DNA from: Streptomyces tropicalis
Lineage (GTDB): Bacteria > Actinomycetota > Actinomycetes > Streptomycetales > Streptomycetaceae
Direction: 5' to 3'
NCBI RefSeq assembly: GCF_029269835.1
Contig: NZ_JARJBB010000022.1
Coordinates: 1 to 64,000 of the forward strand
DNA: 64,000 nt
Under the pieces are notes generated by a model that saw nothing but the letters and a program-made list of their open reading frames with translations, ran no database searches and was not told the origin of the DNA. Made by a program: the position numbers and the translations under genes. Below, in pieces: positions 8,958 to 20,676 of this stretch (the first letter of the stretch is position 1; each line of letters opens with the position of its first letter).

Positions 8958-9080
8958 GGGTTGCTGTGCCGGTGGCCGTGGGAAGAGTGGCAGGAGATCG
9001 CGTGTCCTGTCAGGAGCGCGTCAGAAAGTTGGCCGGAAATCGTTCGTTGTCCGGTTGTTCATGTTCGGTATACGAACGGG
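8958..9080 (-). promoter_or_regulatory. Upstream region shared by the two M4 protease genes, copy 2
   Basis: It carries the same ordered blocks as 6586-6712 (GGTTGCTGTG, GGAAGAGTG, CTGTCAGGA, TTGGCC, TGTCCGGTT, GAACGGG). It lies 140-260 bases upstream of the gene starting at 8818. Only the conserved blocks are likely to matter. No sigma site can be assigned with confidence. Confidence 0.5.
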
Positions 9081-9087
9081 TCACGGA

Positions 9088-10947
9088 TCAAGGGGCGGCG
9101 TGGCCACCGGCCGTCCCGGAGGGGGCCGCACCGTCCGCGACGGGCTCCGGACCCGGATCCCCGGCGTCCTCCCCGTGCCAGGTGCGCCACAGCGCCGCGT
9201 ACGCCCCGCCGGCCGCCACCAGCTCGTCGTGCGTGCCCAGTTCGCACAGCCGGCCGTCCGCCATCACCGCGACCCGGTCGGCGTCGTGGGCGGTGTGCAG
9301 GCGGTGCGCGATCGCGATGACGGTCCGCCCGCGCAGCACCGCGGCCAGAGCGCGCTCGGTGTGCCGGGCGGTCGCCGGGTCGAGGAGCGCGGTGGCCTCG
9401 TCCAGGATCAGCGTGTGCGGGTCGGCCAGCACCACCCGGGCCAGGGCGAGCTGCTGGGCCTGCGAGCCGTCGGTGCCGGCCCCCTCCCCGCCCAGCTCGG
9501 TGTCCAGGCCCTCCGGAAGCTCCCGCACCCACCCGTCGGCGCCGACCGCGGCCAGCGCCGACCACAACGCCTCGTCCCCGGCGGCCGGTTCGGCGATCCG
9601 CAGATTGTCGCGGACCGTGCCGAGGAAGACATGGTGCTCCTGGGTGACCAGGACGACCTGGCGGCGCAGCCGCTCCGGATCCAGGCCGGCGATCGACACC
9701 CCGCCCACCGTCACCGACCCGGCGCCGGGCGTGTCGACGCCCGCCAGAAGCCGGCTCAAAGTGGTCTTGCCCGCCCCGGACGGGCCCACCACGGCCAGCC
9801 GCTCCCCGGGGCGCACGGTCAGGTCGACCCCGCACAGCACCTCCGCGCCGCCGGGTGCGTAGGCGTAGCGCACACCGGCGACCTCGATCCGGTCGTCCGC
9901 CGGCTCCACCGCGCACGCGGCCGGCGCGGCGGTCCCGGAGGACCGGGCCAGGCCCTCCACACGGGCGAAGGAGGCGCCGCTGCTCTGCAGTTGCTCGACC
10001 CACATCAGCACCCGGTCCAGCGGCTCCGCGAGCTGCCGCAGGAACAGCGCCGCCGCCACCACGGCGCCCAGGCTCAGCACCCCCCGCGCGTGCAGCACCC
10101 CGCCCACCAGCAGCACGGCCGCCACCGGCAGCACGTACGCCACCTCCACCACCGGGAAGAACACCGTGCGCAGGCGCAGCGTGTACATGCGGGTGCGCCG
10201 GGACTCCTCCAGGGCGTCCCGGCTCGCCGCGGTCCGCCGCCGCTCCAGCCGGAACGCCTCCACGGTGCGCGCCCCCGAGGCGGTGGCCGCCAGCGACTCC
10301 GCCACCTCGGAGGTGGCCGCCCCCTCGGTCAGGTAGCCGTCCATCGCCCGGCGCAGGTACCAGCGCAGCCCCCACCAGATCGGACCCAGCCCGAGCACCC
10401 CGGCCAGTCCGAGCAGCGGGTCGATGGCGAACACCGCGGTCACCACGAACAGCGCCTGCACGGCGTTGACGAGCAGCTCCGGCGCGGCGTCGCGCAGGGT
10501 GGTGCCGATCGCGGCCACGTCGGCGGTGCCGCGGGCCGTCAGGTCGCCCGTGCCGGCCCGCTCCACGACCGCGGCGGGCAGTGCCAGCGCCCGCTCGACG
10601 AACTCCTCGCGCACCCGGGCCAGCGTGCGCTCCCCGAACCGGTGCCCCACGTACCGCGCCCATCGCGCCAGCAGCAACTGCACCACCGCGCAGGCCAGGA
10701 TGGCGGGCGCCGTCCGGTCCACCACGGCCACCCCCTGTCCGGCCCGGACCGCGTCGACGATCCGCCCGAGCAGCCAGGGCCCGGCCAGCCCCGCCGCCGC
10801 GGCCAGTGCGTTCAGCGCCAGCATGGCCGCGAAGGCCCGCCGGTCCGCCCGCACCAGCCGCAGCGTCGCCCGCCGCACCTCGGCCGCACCGGCCACGGGC
10901 AGCCGTCCCGGTGTGTTCCGCCCCGGTGCGGACCGGCCCGGCGTCAT
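9088..10947 (-). CDS. ABC exporter half-transporter, catalytically competent ATPase, degenerate signature
   Basis: A 619-residue type IV ABC exporter half: a six-helix membrane domain (FAAMLALNALAAAAGLAGPWLLGRIVDAV, then LLVNAVQALFVVTAVFAIDP and VVEVAYVLPVAAVLLVGGV) followed by an ATPase domain. The ATPase has an intact Walker A (VGPSGAGKTTL), Q-loop (VTQEHHVF), Walker B with catalytic Glu (LILDEATALLD) and H-loop (AIAHRLHT). The signature is TDGSQAQQ instead of LSGGQRQ. Its start overlaps the stop of the partner gene by four bases (ATGA), so the two are translationally coupled and should form a heterodimer. The partner supplies the good signature; this subunit supplies the good nucleotide site. 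The cargo is unknown. Confidence 0.9.
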   Translation of the reverse strand: MTPGRSAPGRNTPGRLPVAGAAEVRRATLRLVRADRRAFAAMLALNALAAAAGLAGPWLLGRIVDAVRAGQGVAVVDRTAPAILACAVVQLLLARWARYVGHRFGERTLARVREEFVERALALPAAVVERAGTGDLTARGTADVAAIGTTLRDAAPELLVNAVQALFVVTAVFAIDPLLGLAGVLGLGPIWWGLRWYLRRAMDGYLTEGAATSEVAESLAATASGARTVEAFRLERRRTAASRDALEESRRTRMYTLRLRTVFFPVVEVAYVLPVAAVLLVGGVLHARGVLSLGAVVAAALFLRQLAEPLDRVLMWVEQLQSSGASFARVEGLARSSGTAAPAACAVEPADDRIEVAGVRYAYAPGGAEVLCGVDLTVRPGERLAVVGPSGAGKTTLSRLLAGVDTPGAGSVTVGGVSIAGLDPERLRRQVVLVTQEHHVFLGTVRDNLRIAEPAAGDEALWSALAAVGADGWVRELPEGLDTELGGEGAGTDGSQAQQLALARVVLADPHTLILDEATALLDPATARHTERALAAVLRGRTVIAIAHRLHTAHDADRVAVMADGRLCELGTHDELVAAGGAYAALWRTWHGEDAGDPGPEPVADGAAPSGTAGGHAAP

Positions 10948-12641
10948 CGGGCGGTCTCCGTGTCCCGTGCCACCAGCGCCCGGTACTCCGGCTCCGACGC
11001 GAGGAGTTCGCGGTGGGTGCCGGTGGCGGCGACCTTGCCGTCCACCAGGTGCAGCACCACCTCGGCCCGGTCCAGCACCAGGGGCGACGTGGTGGTGACG
11101 AGCGTGGTCCGGCCGTCGCGCGCCGCCCGCAGCCGGTCCGCCACCGCCGCCTCGGTGTGCGCGTCCAGCGCGGAGGTCGGCTCCACCGCGAGCAGCACCT
11201 CCGGACCCGCCAGCAGCGCCCGCGCCAGCCGCACCCGCTGCCGCTGGCCCCCGGAGAGGCTGCGGCCCTGCTCGGTCACGGCCGACCCGAGCCCCTCCGG
11301 CAGGCTCCGCACGACGTCGTCGGCGGCCGTCGCGTGCAGCGCCCGCGCCACCGCCGCCGCGTCGTGCTCCCGCCGGCCCGACACCAGCTCGCCGAGGGGG
11401 CCGGCGAACAGGGCCGCCTCGTGGTCGGCGACCAGGATGCGCGCCCGGACCTCGGCCAGCGGCACCTCGGCCAGCGGCACGCCGCCCCAGGTCACCGCCG
11501 TCGGCGCGTACCTGCCCAGCCGGTCCACGACCGCGGCCGCGTCGGCGGGGCGGGCGCAGACCAGCGCCGTCAGCAGGCCCGGCCGCACCCGCGCGCCGGA
11601 CTCCGGGTCGTACAGCACCGAGGGCTCCGCCGGCGCCCGCCGGCCGGCCGGGTCGGGGGCGGGCGTCAGCCGCAGCAGCCGGACCACCCGGCGGGCGGCC
11701 ACCACCCCGCGGCTGATGTCGTACCCCATCTGGACGAGGAACTCCACCGGCGCGGACAGGACCGCGACGTACCCGTACACCGACACCAGCTCGCCCACGG
11801 TGATCGCGCCGAGCGCGGCGAGCCGGGCCGCCTGCCAGGTCACCACGGCGAGGAACAGCGAGGGCAGTCCGACCGAGGACGACTGGATCCAGCTGGTCAC
11901 CGAGCCCACCCGGTAGCCCTGCGCCCGCAGCCGCTGCGAGTCGCGGCGGAAGGCGTCGGCGACCAGCGCCTTGCCGCCCAGGCCGTTGAGGACGCGCAGG
12001 CCGCCCGCCAGGTCGCCGATCCGGGCGGTCAGCAGGCCCTGCCGCTGCCGGTACTCGCCCTCCGCCCCCTGGAGCCGCCCGAGGAGCGGGCCCACGACCA
12101 GCGCGATCGCCGGCACCCCGAGCAGCACCACCGCGGCCAGCTGCGGCGACACCGAGAGCAGCAGCCCGGCCACGACCGCGCACGCCACCACCGATCCCAG
12201 CCCGGGGCCCACCACGGTCAGCGCCTGGCTGATCGTCTTCACGTCGCCCACGCCGATGGTGACGACCTCCCCGGCCCCGCCCGGCAGCGCCGCGCCCAGC
12301 CGCACGGCCTGCTGGACGACGACCTTGACGGTGCGGAAGTTGGCGTCCATCCGGACCCGCGTCATCGTGCGGTGCCGCAGGACGCTCACGCCGGCGGCCG
12401 CCGCCCCCGCCGCCAGCAGGGCGCCGGTCCAGCCCGTGAGCGCGGCCGGGTCGCCGGGTGCCAGGCCGTCGTCGACCGCGCGGGACAGCAGGTACGGCGT
12501 CACGGCCAGCAGGGCCATCCAGGCCCCGCCCAGCACGGCTCCGGCCAGGCACCGGCCCGGCTGCCGCCGCACCAGCCACCACAGATAACCGGCTCCACCG
12601 CGGCACTCCGGGCTGCCGGGGTCCTCGTACGCGTCGATCAT
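10944..12641 (-). CDS. ABC exporter half-transporter with degenerate nucleotide site
   Basis: A 565-residue ABC exporter half. The membrane domain is normal (GRCLAGAVLGGAWMALLAVTP, VVACAVVAGLLLSVSPQLAAVVLLGVPAIALVVGPLL). In the ATPase domain the Walker A loop is gone: the place reads TALVCARPADAAAVVDRLG, with no GxGK. Walker B is LLAVEPTSALD, with Val for the aspartate, and the H-loop histidine is replaced (LVTTTSPLVLD). The signature LSGGQRQR is perfect. It therefore cannot hydrolyse ATP alone but can complete the site of its partner. ATG at 12641 is chosen after a GGGGG ribosome site; an in-frame GTG at 12665 is an alternative. Confidence 0.88.
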   Translation of the reverse strand: MIDAYEDPGSPECRGGAGYLWWLVRRQPGRCLAGAVLGGAWMALLAVTPYLLSRAVDDGLAPGDPAALTGWTGALLAAGAAAAGVSVLRHRTMTRVRMDANFRTVKVVVQQAVRLGAALPGGAGEVVTIGVGDVKTISQALTVVGPGLGSVVACAVVAGLLLSVSPQLAAVVLLGVPAIALVVGPLLGRLQGAEGEYRQRQGLLTARIGDLAGGLRVLNGLGGKALVADAFRRDSQRLRAQGYRVGSVTSWIQSSSVGLPSLFLAVVTWQAARLAALGAITVGELVSVYGYVAVLSAPVEFLVQMGYDISRGVVAARRVVRLLRLTPAPDPAGRRAPAEPSVLYDPESGARVRPGLLTALVCARPADAAAVVDRLGRYAPTAVTWGGVPLAEVPLAEVRARILVADHEAALFAGPLGELVSGRREHDAAAVARALHATAADDVVRSLPEGLGSAVTEQGRSLSGGQRQRVRLARALLAGPEVLLAVEPTSALDAHTEAAVADRLRAARDGRTTLVTTTSPLVLDRAEVVLHLVDGKVAATGTHRELLASEPEYRALVARDTETAR

Positions 12642-12738
12642 CCGTGCCCCCGTCGTCGTCCCCACCGGTCCCGGCGGTCCTGGCCGGTTCCCGCCGGTCT
12701 CCTGCCGGCCCTGCCCGCTCCCGGCCGGATCCCACGGC

Positions 12739-12825
12739 TCCGTGCTGCTCCCGGCCGGTCCGTGCCGCTCCTCGCGGGTTCCGGCCGGTCGCTGCCCGCT
12801 CCGTGCCGCTCCTCGCGGGGCCCGG
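12739..12825. repeat. Imperfect 41-base tandem repeat between ABC pairs
   Basis: The 20-base word TCCGTGCCGCTCCTCGCGGG occurs exactly at 12759-12778 and 12800-12819, 41 bases apart. A diverged earlier copy starts at about 12739. The repeat lies in the 240-base spacer between the two ABC exporter pairs. No gene is visible in the spacer. Confidence 0.6.
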
Positions 12826-12882
12826 GCCGGTCCCGGCCCGGTGGCGCGGGTGCCGCGGCGCGTCCGTCCCGCGCCGGCCGCT

Positions 12883-14739
12883 TCACGCGAGGCTGTCGCG
12901 CCAGGCGCGGTGCAGGTCCGCGAACCGGCCGGTACCCGCGACGAGTTCGGCAGGGGCGCCGTCCTCCACGATCCGGCCGTGCTCCATCACCAGCACCCGG
13001 TCGGCGATCTCCACCGTGGACAGCCGGTGCGCGATCACCACCGCCGTCCGGCCCGTCAGGACCGTGGTCATCGCCCGCTGCACGGCCCGCTCGCCGGGGA
13101 CGTCCAGCGAGCTGGTCGCCTCGTCCAGGATCAGCACCGCCGGATCGGCCAGCAACGCCCGTGCGAAGGCGACGAGCTGGCGCTGGCCCGCGGAGATGCG
13201 GCCGCCGCGCTTGCGGACGTCCGTGTCGTAGCCGTCCGGCAGCGCGCGGATGAAGTCGTGCGCCCCGATCGCCTTCGCGGCCCGCTCGATCTCCTCGCGG
13301 GTCGCGTCCGGGCGGCCGACGGCGATGTTCTCGGCGACCGTGCCGGAGAACAGGAACGCCTCCTGGGTCACCATGACCACCCCGCGCCGCAGTTCGGGCA
13401 GCGTGAGGTCGCGCAGGTCCACCCCGTCCAGCAGGACCCGCCCGGCCGAGGGGTCGTAGAAGCGGGCGACGAGCTTGGCCAGGGTCGACTTGCCCGCGCC
13501 GGTGGACCCCACCACCGCGACGGTCTGCCCCGCCGGGAGGGTCAGGTCGAACCGGGGCAGCACCTCGCCGCCGGTGCGGTAGCCGAAGGACACGCCGTCG
13601 AGGACGACCTCGCGGCCGGGCTCCCGGGACCGCAGGGCGGGCAGCGGCCGCGGCCGGGAGGGCTCGGGCACGGACGGCGTCTGCGCCAGCAGCCCCGCGA
13701 TCTTCTCCAGGGAGGCCGCCGCCGACTGGTAGGCGTTGAGGAACATCCCGAGCCGGTCGATCGGGTCGTACAGGCGGCGCAGGTAGAGCACCGCGGCCGC
13801 CAGCACACCCAGTGCCAGGGAGCCGTCGGCGACCCGGTACGCGCCCCAGAGCACGATCAGCGCGACCGCCGTGTTGGCCACCAGCCGGGAGCCGACCACG
13901 TACCGCGCCATCTCCAGGAGCGTGTCGCCGTTGGTCCGCTCGTGGCGCTCGTTCAGGACCCGGAAGGCGCGGTCGTTGACGGCCTCGCGGCGGAAGGCGC
14001 GCACCGGCCGGATGCCGTTCACCGTCTCCACGAACTTCACGATCACCGCGGCGATCGCCGTGGACCGGACCGCGAACACCCGCCCCGCCCGCCGCCGGTA
14101 GCGCCGCACGAGCAGGTACAGCGGCACGAAGGACGCCACCGCCACCGCGCCCAGGCCGGTGTCCAGCCACAGCAGCATCCCCGCGATGTACACGAAGGAC
14201 AGCACCACCGTGACGAGTTCCTGGAGTCCCTCGTCGAGCAGTTCGCGCAGCGACTCCACGTCGGTCGTGGAGCGGGAGATGAGGCGCCCGGAGGTGTAGC
14301 GCTCGTGGAAGTCGACGCTGAGCGCCTGGGCGTGCCGGAAGATCCTGCCGCGCAGGTCCAGCAGCACGTCCTGGTTCACCCGGGCCGCGGCGACGATGAA
14401 CGCCCACTGCAGGACGCCCGAGGTCAGCGCGCACAGCAGATAGCCGGCCGCCACCGCGACCAGCGGCCCGCGGTCGTGACCGCGGAGGGCCGGCACGGCG
14501 CGGTCGATGGCGTACGCCACCAGCAGCGGACCCGTCTGTACCGCCGCCTGCTGGAGCAGCAGCAGGACCGCGGTGCCGGCCACCCGGGCCCGCCGGGGCG
14601 CGAGCAGCGAGCGCAGCAGCGCGCCCGTGGCGCCCGGGGCACTCGGCAGGAGGTCCCGGTCGAAGGGGTCGCCCGCGGTCCCGGGCAGCGGCGGTCTCCG
14701 GTCGCCGCTGGTGGGGGCGGAGGTCGTGGGGGCCGTCAT
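12883..14739 (-). CDS. ABC exporter half-transporter (competent ATPase)
   Basis: A 618-residue half-transporter, second gene of the upstream pair. The membrane domain spans roughly residues 45-330 (VAGTAVLLLLQQAAVQTGPLLVAYAID, ELVTVVLSFVYIAGMLLWL). The ATPase domain has Walker A VGSTGAGKSTL, Q-loop VTQEAFLF, signature ISAGQRQL, Walker B VLILDEATSSLD with the catalytic Glu, and H-loop VIAHRLST. Its start overlaps the stop of the preceding gene by four bases (ATGA). It is the hydrolysing subunit of the predicted heterodimer. Substrates of such Streptomyces pairs include drugs and peptides in general, but nothing here identifies the cargo. Confidence 0.9.
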   Translation of the reverse strand: MTAPTTSAPTSGDRRPPLPGTAGDPFDRDLLPSAPGATGALLRSLLAPRRARVAGTAVLLLLQQAAVQTGPLLVAYAIDRAVPALRGHDRGPLVAVAAGYLLCALTSGVLQWAFIVAAARVNQDVLLDLRGRIFRHAQALSVDFHERYTSGRLISRSTTDVESLRELLDEGLQELVTVVLSFVYIAGMLLWLDTGLGAVAVASFVPLYLLVRRYRRRAGRVFAVRSTAIAAVIVKFVETVNGIRPVRAFRREAVNDRAFRVLNERHERTNGDTLLEMARYVVGSRLVANTAVALIVLWGAYRVADGSLALGVLAAAVLYLRRLYDPIDRLGMFLNAYQSAAASLEKIAGLLAQTPSVPEPSRPRPLPALRSREPGREVVLDGVSFGYRTGGEVLPRFDLTLPAGQTVAVVGSTGAGKSTLAKLVARFYDPSAGRVLLDGVDLRDLTLPELRRGVVMVTQEAFLFSGTVAENIAVGRPDATREEIERAAKAIGAHDFIRALPDGYDTDVRKRGGRISAGQRQLVAFARALLADPAVLILDEATSSLDVPGERAVQRAMTTVLTGRTAVVIAHRLSTVEIADRVLVMEHGRIVEDGAPAELVAGTGRFADLHRAWRDSLA

Positions 14740-16601
14740 CGCCGGTGGTCCTCCTCGTCGCCGGAGAGCTCCGCCCCGCCCGACATCAGGTGGGCGTACT
14801 CGGCATGGGTGCGCAGCAGTTCGTGGTGGGTGCCGACGGCGGTGATGCGGCCGCCGGAGAGCAGGGCGACCCGGTCGGCGAGCAGGACCGTGGACGGGCG
14901 GTGCGCCACGATCAGGGCGGTGGTGCCGGCGAGGACCCGGCGCAGCGCGGCCTCCACCGCGGCCTCGGTGTGCACGTCCAGGGCGGACAGCGGGTCGTCC
15001 AGGACGAGGAACCGGGGGCGGCCGACGACGGCCCGGGCCAGTGCGAGCCGCTGCCGCTGACCGCCCGACAGGCTCAGTCCCTGCTCGCCGACCTGGGTCC
15101 CGGCGCCCTGCGGGAGCGCGTGCACGAAGCCGGCCTGCGCCACGGACAGCGCGCGCTCCAGCTCCGGCCCGCCCGCGTCGGCGCCGGCGCCCATCAGCAC
15201 GTTCTCCCCGACGCTCGCGGAGAACAGGGTGGGCTCCTCGAAGGCGACGGCGACCCGGGCGCGCAGCTCCTCGCGGCTCAGGGCGGTGATGTCCTCGCCG
15301 TCCAGGGTGATGCGGCCCGCGGTCGTCTCGAACAGGCGCGGGACCAGGGCGGTCAGGGTGGTCTTGCCGCTGCCGGTCGCGCCGACCAGGGCGAGGGACT
15401 CGCCGCCGCGGATGTGCAGGTCGACGCGGTCGAGCACCGGAGGGGACCCGGCCGGGGCGTCGGGGTAGCGGAACCGGACGCCGTGGAAGCGGAGTCCGTC
15501 CGGCTCCGCGTCCCCGCCGGCGACCTCGGTGCCGGTGCCGTCCGGCTCCCCGCGGTCGTCCCGCTCCCCGCCCGCGCCCGGCTCCCCGTCCGCCGCCGTC
15601 TCCGGTGCGGCGTCCAGCACCTCGAAGTACCGCTCGGTGGCCGTGGCCGCCTCCTGACTCATCGCCAGCAGGAAGCCGATCGACTCCACCGGCCAGCGCA
15701 GGGCGAGCGCCGTCGACAGGAACGCCACCAGCGTGCCCGCCGACAGGTCCCCGTCCGCGACCTGCACGGTGCCCACCACCAGGGCGGCCGCGACGGCCAG
15801 TTCCGGCAGGGTCACGATGACCGCCCAGATCGACGCCAGCAGCCGGGCCTTGTGCAGCTCCGTCCCGCGCAGCGTCCGCGACAGCTCGTGGAACGCCCGC
15901 GCCTGGCTGCGGTGCCGCCCGAACCCCTTGATCACGCGGATGCCGAGCACGCTCTCCTCGACCACGGTCGTCAGATCGCCGACCTGGTCCTGCGCCCGCC
16001 GTGCCGCGGCCGCGTACCGCTTCTCGAAGACGGCGCAGCCCACCATCACCGGCACCGCGGGCCCGAGGACCACAAGGCCCAGCGTCCAGTCCTGGAGCAG
16101 CATGATCACCACGCCCACTGCGATGGTCACGCCGTTGACCAGCAGAAAGGTCAGCGGGAAGGCGAGGAACTGCCGCAGCAGCATCAGGTCCGTCGTGCCA
16201 CGGGAGAGCAACTGGCCCGACGCCCACCGGTCGTGGAAGGCGATCGGGAGCCGCTGGAGGTGCCGGTACAGGGCCGCCCGCATCTCCGCCTCGACGTGCG
16301 AGAGCGGACGCGCCACCAGCCACCGCCGCAGCCCGAACAGCAGCGCCTCGGTCACGCCGAGCAGCAGCAGGTACAGCGCGCCGAGCCACACCCCGTGCGG
16401 GTCCCGGCCGCTCACCGGCCCGTCCACCAGCCACTTCAGGACGAGCGGGATCACCAGCCCCACGCAGGAGGCGACGACGGCGACGAGGGCGGCGGTGAAC
16501 AGCCGCACCCGCACCGGCCGCACGTACGGCCACAGGCGCAGCAGCGTGCGGCCGGCCGAACGCCCGGCGGGGGTCCCGGTGGAGACAGGTGTGGTGGACA
16601 T
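14736..16601 (-). CDS. ABC exporter half-transporter (non-catalytic partner)
   Basis: A 621-residue half-transporter, first gene of its pair. Membrane helices include VRLFTAALVAVVASCVGLVIPLVL and FLLVNGVTIAVGVVIMLL. The ATPase domain has Walker A VGATGSGKTTL and signature LSGGQRQR. The Q-loop glutamine reads Glu (AFEEPTLF), and the catalytic Glu after Walker B is Asp (FLVLDDPLSALD). These changes mark the degenerate side of an asymmetric heterodimer, as known for TM287/288-type exporters. A linker rich in Gly, Asp and Glu (around residues 340-375) separates the two domains. ATG at 16601. It is followed directly by its partner with ATGA overlap. Confidence 0.9.
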   Translation of the reverse strand: MSTTPVSTGTPAGRSAGRTLLRLWPYVRPVRVRLFTAALVAVVASCVGLVIPLVLKWLVDGPVSGRDPHGVWLGALYLLLLGVTEALLFGLRRWLVARPLSHVEAEMRAALYRHLQRLPIAFHDRWASGQLLSRGTTDLMLLRQFLAFPLTFLLVNGVTIAVGVVIMLLQDWTLGLVVLGPAVPVMVGCAVFEKRYAAAARRAQDQVGDLTTVVEESVLGIRVIKGFGRHRSQARAFHELSRTLRGTELHKARLLASIWAVIVTLPELAVAAALVVGTVQVADGDLSAGTLVAFLSTALALRWPVESIGFLLAMSQEAATATERYFEVLDAAPETAADGEPGAGGERDDRGEPDGTGTEVAGGDAEPDGLRFHGVRFRYPDAPAGSPPVLDRVDLHIRGGESLALVGATGSGKTTLTALVPRLFETTAGRITLDGEDITALSREELRARVAVAFEEPTLFSASVGENVLMGAGADAGGPELERALSVAQAGFVHALPQGAGTQVGEQGLSLSGGQRQRLALARAVVGRPRFLVLDDPLSALDVHTEAAVEAALRRVLAGTTALIVAHRPSTVLLADRVALLSGGRITAVGTHHELLRTHAEYAHLMSGGAELSGDEEDHRR

Positions 16602-16791
16602 CGACAGCGAGCCTACGGACCGGCACTCGCCCCGCCCACCGAGTTTTGGACGGTCCCACCTCCGCCGCAGGTCCTACGACCGCGCCCACGACCTGCACCG
16701 TCGCCCGGCTCGATCCGCCCGCCCGGCCGCGGGGCCGTACCCCGGCATCGCCCGATCGGCGGATGGCGCCCCGAGCGGGTCGGCGGGTCCG

Positions 16792-19044
<2,253 letters not shown>

Positions 19045-19275
19045 CTGTCAGCCCCTTTTGTTCGGCTCGTCGGCCCCCGGGCACCCCGGCGGGTGCCGGG
19101 GACCGGCCCGCCCCGCCCCCCTCGCGGGCGCGGGCACGGCCGGCTTCCGGCACCGGCACGCCCCCTGCGGCTCGCTCACGGGGCTCGGCTCCCCGGTGTC
19201 GTCTCCCCACTGTTCTGCCCAGAGCGTGGGCCGCACTCACGTTTCCCGGGAGCGTGCCCGGTCGTTGGACAGGCC

Positions 19276-20502
19276 GTGAGGCACGTACAAGGGCGCGCAC
19301 GGCGCGCGGGGGCCGCTCTGGCCGCCGTACTGACATGGGCAGGGCTCCTCGCCGGGGCCGCCGGCTGCACCTCCGGGGGCCCGGACGGCCTCGGGGACGT
19401 CTTCGGCAAGCCGCCGGCGGCCGAGGACGTCATCCGGGTCACCCCCGGCGACGGCGGCAGGGGCGTCCCGGCCGGCGAGCGGCTACGGGTGCAGACCGGC
19501 GACGGGCACCTGGAGTCCGTGAAGGTCGTCCGGTCGGTGGACGCCCAGGACACCCCGGTGGCCGGGCGGCTGACGGCGGACGGCCGGGAGTGGCGGCCGG
19601 ACGACGACCGGCTCTCCCTCGCCGCGCGGTACACGGTCGACGCGGTCGCCGTGGACGGCCACGGCCGCCGCTCCGCCCGCCACACCACCTTCACCACCTA
19701 CGTCCCCCAGCAGCGCTTCATCGCGTACGTCACCCCGGAGAACCGCTCCACCGTCGGCACCGGCATGATCGTCTCGCTCGAGTTCAGCCGGGAGATCACC
19801 GACCGCGCCGCCGTGGAGCGCGCCGTCCACGTCACCGCCAGCCCGGCGGTCGGGATCCGGCCGCACTGGTTCGGCAAGGACCGGCTGGACCTGCGGCCCG
19901 AGCACTACTGGCGGCCCGGCACCCGGGTGAGTGTCGAGCTGCGGCTGCGGGACGTGCAGGGCGCGCCCGGCGTCTACGGACTCCAGGACCGCAACTGGTC
20001 CTTCACCGTCGGCCGCAGCCAGGTCTCCCTGGTCGACGCTGCCGCGCACACCATGGAGGTCCGGCGCGACGGCGCGCTGGTGGCCACCGTCCCCATCACC
20101 GCCGGGGCGCCGAAGAGCACCACGTACAACGGCAAGATGGTGGTGATGGAGATGCTGGAGGTCACCCGCATGAACAGCCGCACGGTCGGCTACGGCGGCG
20201 AGTACGACATCCCGGACGTCCCGCACGCCATGCGGCTCACCGAGACAGGCACCTTCGTGCACGGCAACTACTGGTCCCACGACGTCTTCGGCCGGACCAA
20301 CGTCAGCCACGGCTGCGTCGGCCTGAAGGACGTCCGGGGCGGTGCGTCGGACACCCCGGCGGGCTGGTTCTTCGACCGCAGCCTCGTCGGCGACGTCGTC
20401 GAGGTCGTCCACAGCGACGACGCGGTGGTCTCCCCCTCCAACGGCCTCGGCGGGTGGAACATGGGCTGGCGGGAGTGGACGGCGGGCAGCGCGGTCAAGT
20501 AG
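19276..20502 (+). CDS. L,D-transpeptidase lipoprotein 1
   Basis: A 408-residue lipoprotein with a signal ending at Cys31 (LLAGAAGC). Two immunoglobulin-like segments (residues about 50-150 and 150-260) precede a YkuD L,D-transpeptidase domain. The catalytic motif is HGNYWS followed by SHGCVGLKD, with Cys347 as nucleophile. Such enzymes make 3-3 crosslinks in peptidoglycan or attach proteins to it, outside the membrane. GTG 19276 is the start that gives a proper lipoprotein signal; the open frame extends far upstream but is not coding there. The next gene is a tandem paralogue. Confidence 0.9.
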   Translation: MRHVQGRARRAGAALAAVLTWAGLLAGAAGCTSGGPDGLGDVFGKPPAAEDVIRVTPGDGGRGVPAGERLRVQTGDGHLESVKVVRSVDAQDTPVAGRLTADGREWRPDDDRLSLAARYTVDAVAVDGHGRRSARHTTFTTYVPQQRFIAYVTPENRSTVGTGMIVSLEFSREITDRAAVERAVHVTASPAVGIRPHWFGKDRLDLRPEHYWRPGTRVSVELRLRDVQGAPGVYGLQDRNWSFTVGRSQVSLVDAAAHTMEVRRDGALVATVPITAGAPKSTTYNGKMVVMEMLEVTRMNSRTVGYGGEYDIPDVPHAMRLTETGTFVHGNYWSHDVFGRTNVSHGCVGLKDVRGGASDTPAGWFFDRSLVGDVVEVVHSDDAVVSPSNGLGGWNMGWREWTAGSAVK

Positions 20503-20676
20503 CCGTCGGGAGCGCCGGGTTGGAGACCCGGGCGACCGTTGGATTTGGGACTGAACGGTGACACACACCGGGCGCCGGAGCCCCTGACCGTGCGGTTAAT
20601 ATGCGGCCAAGCGCGCGTGACGCGGGCGGACGGCGTGGGGCTGCGGGCCCGACCGGGCCCGGCGAGGGGAGAAGAC

